64,000 nt of DNA from Streptomyces smyrnaeus. GTDB taxonomy: Bacteria > Actinomycetota > Actinomycetes > Streptomycetales > Streptomycetaceae. This document shows, in pieces, positions 62,001 to 64,000 of the stretch. The DNA lies in NCBI RefSeq assembly GCF_017676345.1, contig NZ_JAFFZM010000007.1, forward strand, positions 283,806 to 347,805. Reading direction: 5' to 3'. The notes below the pieces were generated by a model. That model made no database searches. It was not told the origin of the DNA and saw nothing but the letters and a program-made list of their open reading frames with translations. How positions within the stretch are numbered: position 1 is the stretch's first letter; each line of letters begins with the position of its first letter. A program made the translations under genes and the position numbers.

Positions 62001-64000
62001 CCGTCGACCTCGTCCTGGCGAGCTGCCCTGAGCTGTTCGGGGTCGGCGGCGCGCAGCACCACGGACTCGACGGTCAGCACCGGCGCGCCGACCGCGTCGG
62101 CCACGGTGACCCGCACGGCCCGCTCGCCCTGACCGTCCGCGCTCCCGGCGCCCGGTGTGACCCGTACGCGCACGGTCGTCGCCCCTGTCGCCCACAGCGA
62201 GACGCCGCTCCAGGCGAACGGCAACCACACCCGGTCCTCGTCCTCCTCCTTCGCCCCGCCGTCCAGCAACGCGGACTGGAGAGCGGCGTCCAGGAGGGCG
62301 GGGTGCACCCCGAAGCCCTCGGCATGTCCTGCCGCCTCCGGCAGCTCGACCTCGGCCAACAGTTCGTCGCCGTCCCGCCAGGCGGCGCGCAGGCCCTGGA
62401 AGGCCGGGCCGTAGGTGTATCCGCCTGCTGCGGCCGTGTCGTAGAAGTCCGTCAGATCGAGCGGTTCGGCGCCCGCCGGTGGCCAGACGCCTTCCACGTC
62501 CTCCACGTCCTCGTCGGCGGCCGCAGGCGCTGGACCGAGCACACCGCGTGCATGGCACTCCCACGAGCGTTCGTCGGCGGACGACGTGTCGCCGTCCTCG
62601 GTGCGCGCGTACACGGCCACCTCACAACGGCCGTCGTCACCGACGGCCCCGACCGCGACCTGGATCCGTACGCCACCGGTGTCCGGAACGTGCAGCGGCG
62701 CTGCCAGCGTCAGCTCGTCGACGCGGCCGCACCCTGCCTCGTCGGCCGCCCGCAACGCCCACTCCAGCAGCGCCGCACCCGGCACCAGCACACTGTCGAG
62801 CACCCGGTGGTCGGCCAGCCACGGCTGGGACCGCTGCGCGAGCCTGCCGGTGAGCAGCCGGGCCCCGGTGTCCGCGAGCTGCGTGGTGGCGCCGAGCACC
62901 GGATGCCCGGCGGGTACGAGACCGAGTCCGGCCGGGTCCTGGGAGGTGCCGGAGCGGCCGTCCAGCCAGTAGCGCTCGTGCTGGAAGGGGTAGGTCGGCA
63001 GGTCGACCAGCGGCCGCTCGCCCAGCCATGCCGTCCAGTCCACCGGCGCTCCGGCGCAGAACGCCTGCGCGAGGGCATACGCCAGCTGATTACACCCGCC
63101 CTGGTCCCGGCGCAGCGTGGGAACCACAGCCGCCTCCACCCCGACCCCGTCACGAGTCTCCTCCATACCGAGGGCCAACACCGGGTGCGGGCTGGCCTCG
63201 ATGAACAGCCGGTGGCCCTCTGCCAGCAGGGTCTCGACGGTGTCGGCGAACCGCACCGGGCGACGTAGATTGGTCACCCAGTACTCGGTATCCAAAGTCG
63301 TGGTGTCGATGCGCGCCCCCGTCACCGTCGAGAAGAAAGCGACAGACGCAGAACGCGGCTCGATACCCGCCAGCACCTCGCGCAGCTCCTCGGCGATCTC
63401 ATCGACCTGCGGACCGTGCGAGGCATAGTCCACGTCCACCAGCCGCGCCCGCTCCCCCACCGCCTCACACGCCGACACCACCGCCGCCACCGGCTCCGGC
63501 GGCCCGGACACCACCGTGGAGGAAGGGCCGTTGACGGCCGCGATCCCGACACCCGGGGCATCGACCACCAGCCGCTCGGCCTGCTCCCGTCCGACGCCCA
63601 GGGAGGCCATCGCTCCGCCCCCGGCGAGCTGCCGCAGCGCCCGGCTGCGCAACGCCACAACCCGTGCACCGTCCTCCAACGACAGCGCCCCCGCCACACA
63701 GGCGGCGGCGATCTCGCCCTGGCTGTGACCCACCACCGCTGTCGGGATGACACCGTGCTCGGCCCACACCGCAGCCAGCGACACCATCACCGCCCACAAC
63801 ACCGGCTGCACCACATCCACCCGATCCAACGCGGACCCGTCCCCCCGCAACACCTGCGCCAAGGACCAGTCCACATGCGGCTTCAACGCCCGCTCACACT
63901 CCGCGATCCGCGCCGCGAACGCGGGCGAGGAATCCAACAGTTCAACGCCCATCCCCGCCCACTGCGAACCCTGCCCCGGAAACACCAGCACCGGACCGGC
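59039..64000 (-). CDS. Type I modular PKS, visible part AT-DH-ER-KR-ACP (5' end outside window)
   Basis: The reading frame is open to the right edge; at least 1653 residues are visible and the KS and anything before it are missing. AT: GQGSQW at the edge, GHSQG near 63730, YASH near 63420 (methylmalonyl-type). [12 protein letters not shown] near 62805 (His kept, Gly of HxxxG is Asp) and LLDAALQ near 62290. ER: complete, about 61290-60430, with the NADPH loop [27 protein letters not shown] present (B-type), Lys/Ser/Tyr/Asn intact. ACP Ser in [11 protein letters not shown] near 59455. Expected outcome is full reduction to an alpha-methyl methylene. The stop overlaps the next PKS start by one base. 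Confidence 0.93.
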   Translation of the reverse strand, partial: AGPVLVFPGQGSQWAGMGVELLDSSPAFAARIAECERALKPHVDWSLAQVLRGDGSALDRVDVVQPVLWAVMVSLAAVWAEHGVIPTAVVGHSQGEIAAACVAGALSLEDGARVVALRSRALRQLAGGGAMASLGVGREQAERLVVDAPGVGIAAVNGPSSTVVSGPPEPVAAVVSACEAVGERARLVDVDYASHGPQVDEIAEELREVLAGIEPRSASVAFFSTVTGARIDTTTLDTEYWVTNLRRPVRFADTVETLLAEGHRLFIEASPHPVLALGMEETRDGVGVEAAVVPTLRRDQGGCNQLAYALAQAFCAGAPVDWTAWLGERPLVDLPTYPFQHERYWLDGRSGTSQDPAGLGLVPAGHPVLGATTQLADTGARLLTGRLAQRSQPWLADHRVLDSVLVPGAALLEWALRAADEAGCGRVDELTLAAPLHVPDTGGVRIQVAVGAVGDDGRCEVAVYARTEDGDTSSADERSWECHARGVLGPAPAAADEDVEDVEGVWPPAGAEPLDLTDFYDTAAAGGYTYGPAFQGLRAAWRDGDELLAEVELPEAAGHAEGFGVHPALLDAALQSALLDGGAKEEDEDRVWLPFAWSGVSLWATGATTVRVRVTPGAGSADGQGERAVRVTVADAVGAPVLTVESVVLRAADPEQLRAARQDEVDGLFRTDWTPLSAPPEAARERLMGDGDWAVLGAGQASYGNLAELTAALDAGAAVPPVVFADLADLATADGRGGRGAGWEAPDGGLRAGADVLALVQGWLAEPRLAACRLVVVTRGAVVADDADDGAELDPAAAAVWGLVRSAQSEEPDRLLLLDLGPEHEVTGTAATEAVVRALAAGEPQVAARDERVLVPRLTRAGARKRPPLHGPWRLDAGTGAGSGAGSTLEAVVPVACPEVAEPPARGQVRIAVRAAGVNFRDALVSLGMAPGQTGLGSEGAGTVTEVGPGVSGLAVGDRVMGLFEGAFGPLAVADARMLTRVPEGWGWREAAAVPVVFATAWFALVDLARLRPGESVLIHAATGGVGTAAVQIARHLGAEVYATAGPGKQSVLEHMGIDAEHRASSRDLHFASAFPQVDAVLNSLTGEFVDASLRLLREGGRFLEMGKNDIRDAEEITAAHPGVRYRAFDLIPDAGPDRIGEMLAELAELFAAGTLRPAPVRAWPVARAHEALRWLGRARHIGKVVLDVPQSLDPDGTVLVTGGTGTLGSRVAEHLAEVWGVRHLLLVSRQGPEAPGARELAARLADLGAEARIVAADITEREAVERLVASTGPEHPLTGVVHAAGALDDGVVAALTPERLARVWAVKAAAAHHLHTATAHLPLGMFVLFSSSAATLGSPGQANYAAANAYCEALAVRRQAAGLPGVALGWGLWAEASGMTGQLTDTDLARMARTGLGTLTTEQGLRLFDAGHGHGAPHLLALRLDVRTSAARSADGPPPLFRALVTEPGGAARRTAAGAGGPAVADLGSRLAAVPEDERRRVLLDVVRSHAAAVLGHAGAEAIGAETAFKDVGFDSLTAVELRNRLAAASGLRLPATFVFRHPTPTAVATYLYDELGPRTAGEGSSGGAASARAHPVFAELERLERAMAQHAPGDDARERLLRRLEALVWRLGDDRTDPGGASGNGEVADDAALETASDDELFELIDREVPS
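62963..63448 (-). repeat. AT/post-AT direct repeat (copy 2)
   Basis: Counterpart of 56241-56726. Similarity ends abruptly past the [11 protein letters not shown] region, where the two ATs diverge for a stretch. Confidence 0.85.
63684..63772 (-). repeat. 89-nt AT segment identical to PKS2 (inverted copy)
   Basis: Its reverse complement equals 26281-26369. It encodes the segment around [19 protein letters not shown], including the AT nucleophile. Confidence 0.85.

Noticed and set aside
26054..63772. Repeated AT segments as a mobile element or insertion sequence
   Set aside because: The repeats lie inside AT domains in frame, carry no transposase and have no terminal inverted repeats or target duplications; homologous recombination explains them.
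1..64000. A SARP, LuxR or other pathway activator gene matching the TTTAG heptamers
   Set aside because: The only regulator seen is the TetR protein; the activator, if real, must lie outside the window.
1..64000. tRNA, rRNA, CRISPR arrays, riboswitches or prophage genes
   Set aside because: None recognised; intergenic gaps are short and hold only the promoter and hairpin features listed.

Overview
The window is high-GC actinomycete DNA, most likely Streptomyces or a close relative. Evidence for this is the strong G/C third-position bias, Shine-Dalgarno starts with many GTG and some TTG codons, and ATGA/GTGA gene overlaps. Almost all of it is one biosynthetic cluster that best fits a glycosylated, multiply O-methylated polyether ionophore (monensin/nanchangmycin class). 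The diagnostic genes are two MonCI-type flavin epoxidases, two MonB-type (SnoaL-fold) epoxide hydrolase/cyclases, a KSX-type chain-transfer ketosynthase with a dead AT, a free ACP (ACPX type), and a MonCII/NanE-like alpha/beta-hydrolase thioesterase. I do not claim a specific named product.

Left edge (1-9.9 kb): the first codons of a DrrA-like ABC transporter ATPase with a TTA codon, its TetR regulator, a tailoring O-methyltransferase, and two facing deoxysugar operons. The plus-strand operon encodes RmlA, RmlB and a Gfo/Idh/MocA 3-ketoreductase. The minus-strand operon encodes a sugar O-methyltransferase, a 4-ketoreductase, a PLP/[2Fe-2S] 3-dehydratase and a 2,3-dehydratase. Together they predict a dTDP-2,3,6-trideoxyhexose with one O-methyl group (4-O-methyl-amicetose/rhodinose type). 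No 3,5-epimerase is present, which favours the D series.

Core (9.9-44 kb, plus strand): about 34 kb read as one unit. PKS1 has three KS-AT-KR-ACP modules, PKS2 is KS-AT-DH-(ER remnant)-KR-ACP, and PKS3 is KS-AT-(dead DH)-ACP. They are followed by epoxidase 1, a MupA-type luciferase-like monooxygenase, two epoxide hydrolases, epoxidase 2, KSX and a P450.

Tailoring (44-54 kb): two more P450s, three more methyltransferases, the free ACP, an exported protein of unknown role, the glycosyltransferase, the thioesterase and a flavin reductase. They are arranged around two divergent promoter regions. Right edge (54-64 kb, minus strand): a PKS with one KS-AT-(dead KR)-ACP module, preceded by a PKS whose visible part is AT-DH-ER-KR-ACP and which runs off the window.

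Expected flow: the PKSs build a polyene chain, KSX moves it to the free ACP, the epoxidases and hydrolases convert alkenes to ether rings, the hydrolase-fold thioesterase releases the acid, and P450s, methyltransferases and the glycosyltransferase decorate it. Heptamers of the form TTTAG at 11-bp spacing occur in the divergent promoter regions and look like operators for a SARP-type activator that lies outside the window. All biochemical roles are inferred from sequence family features.
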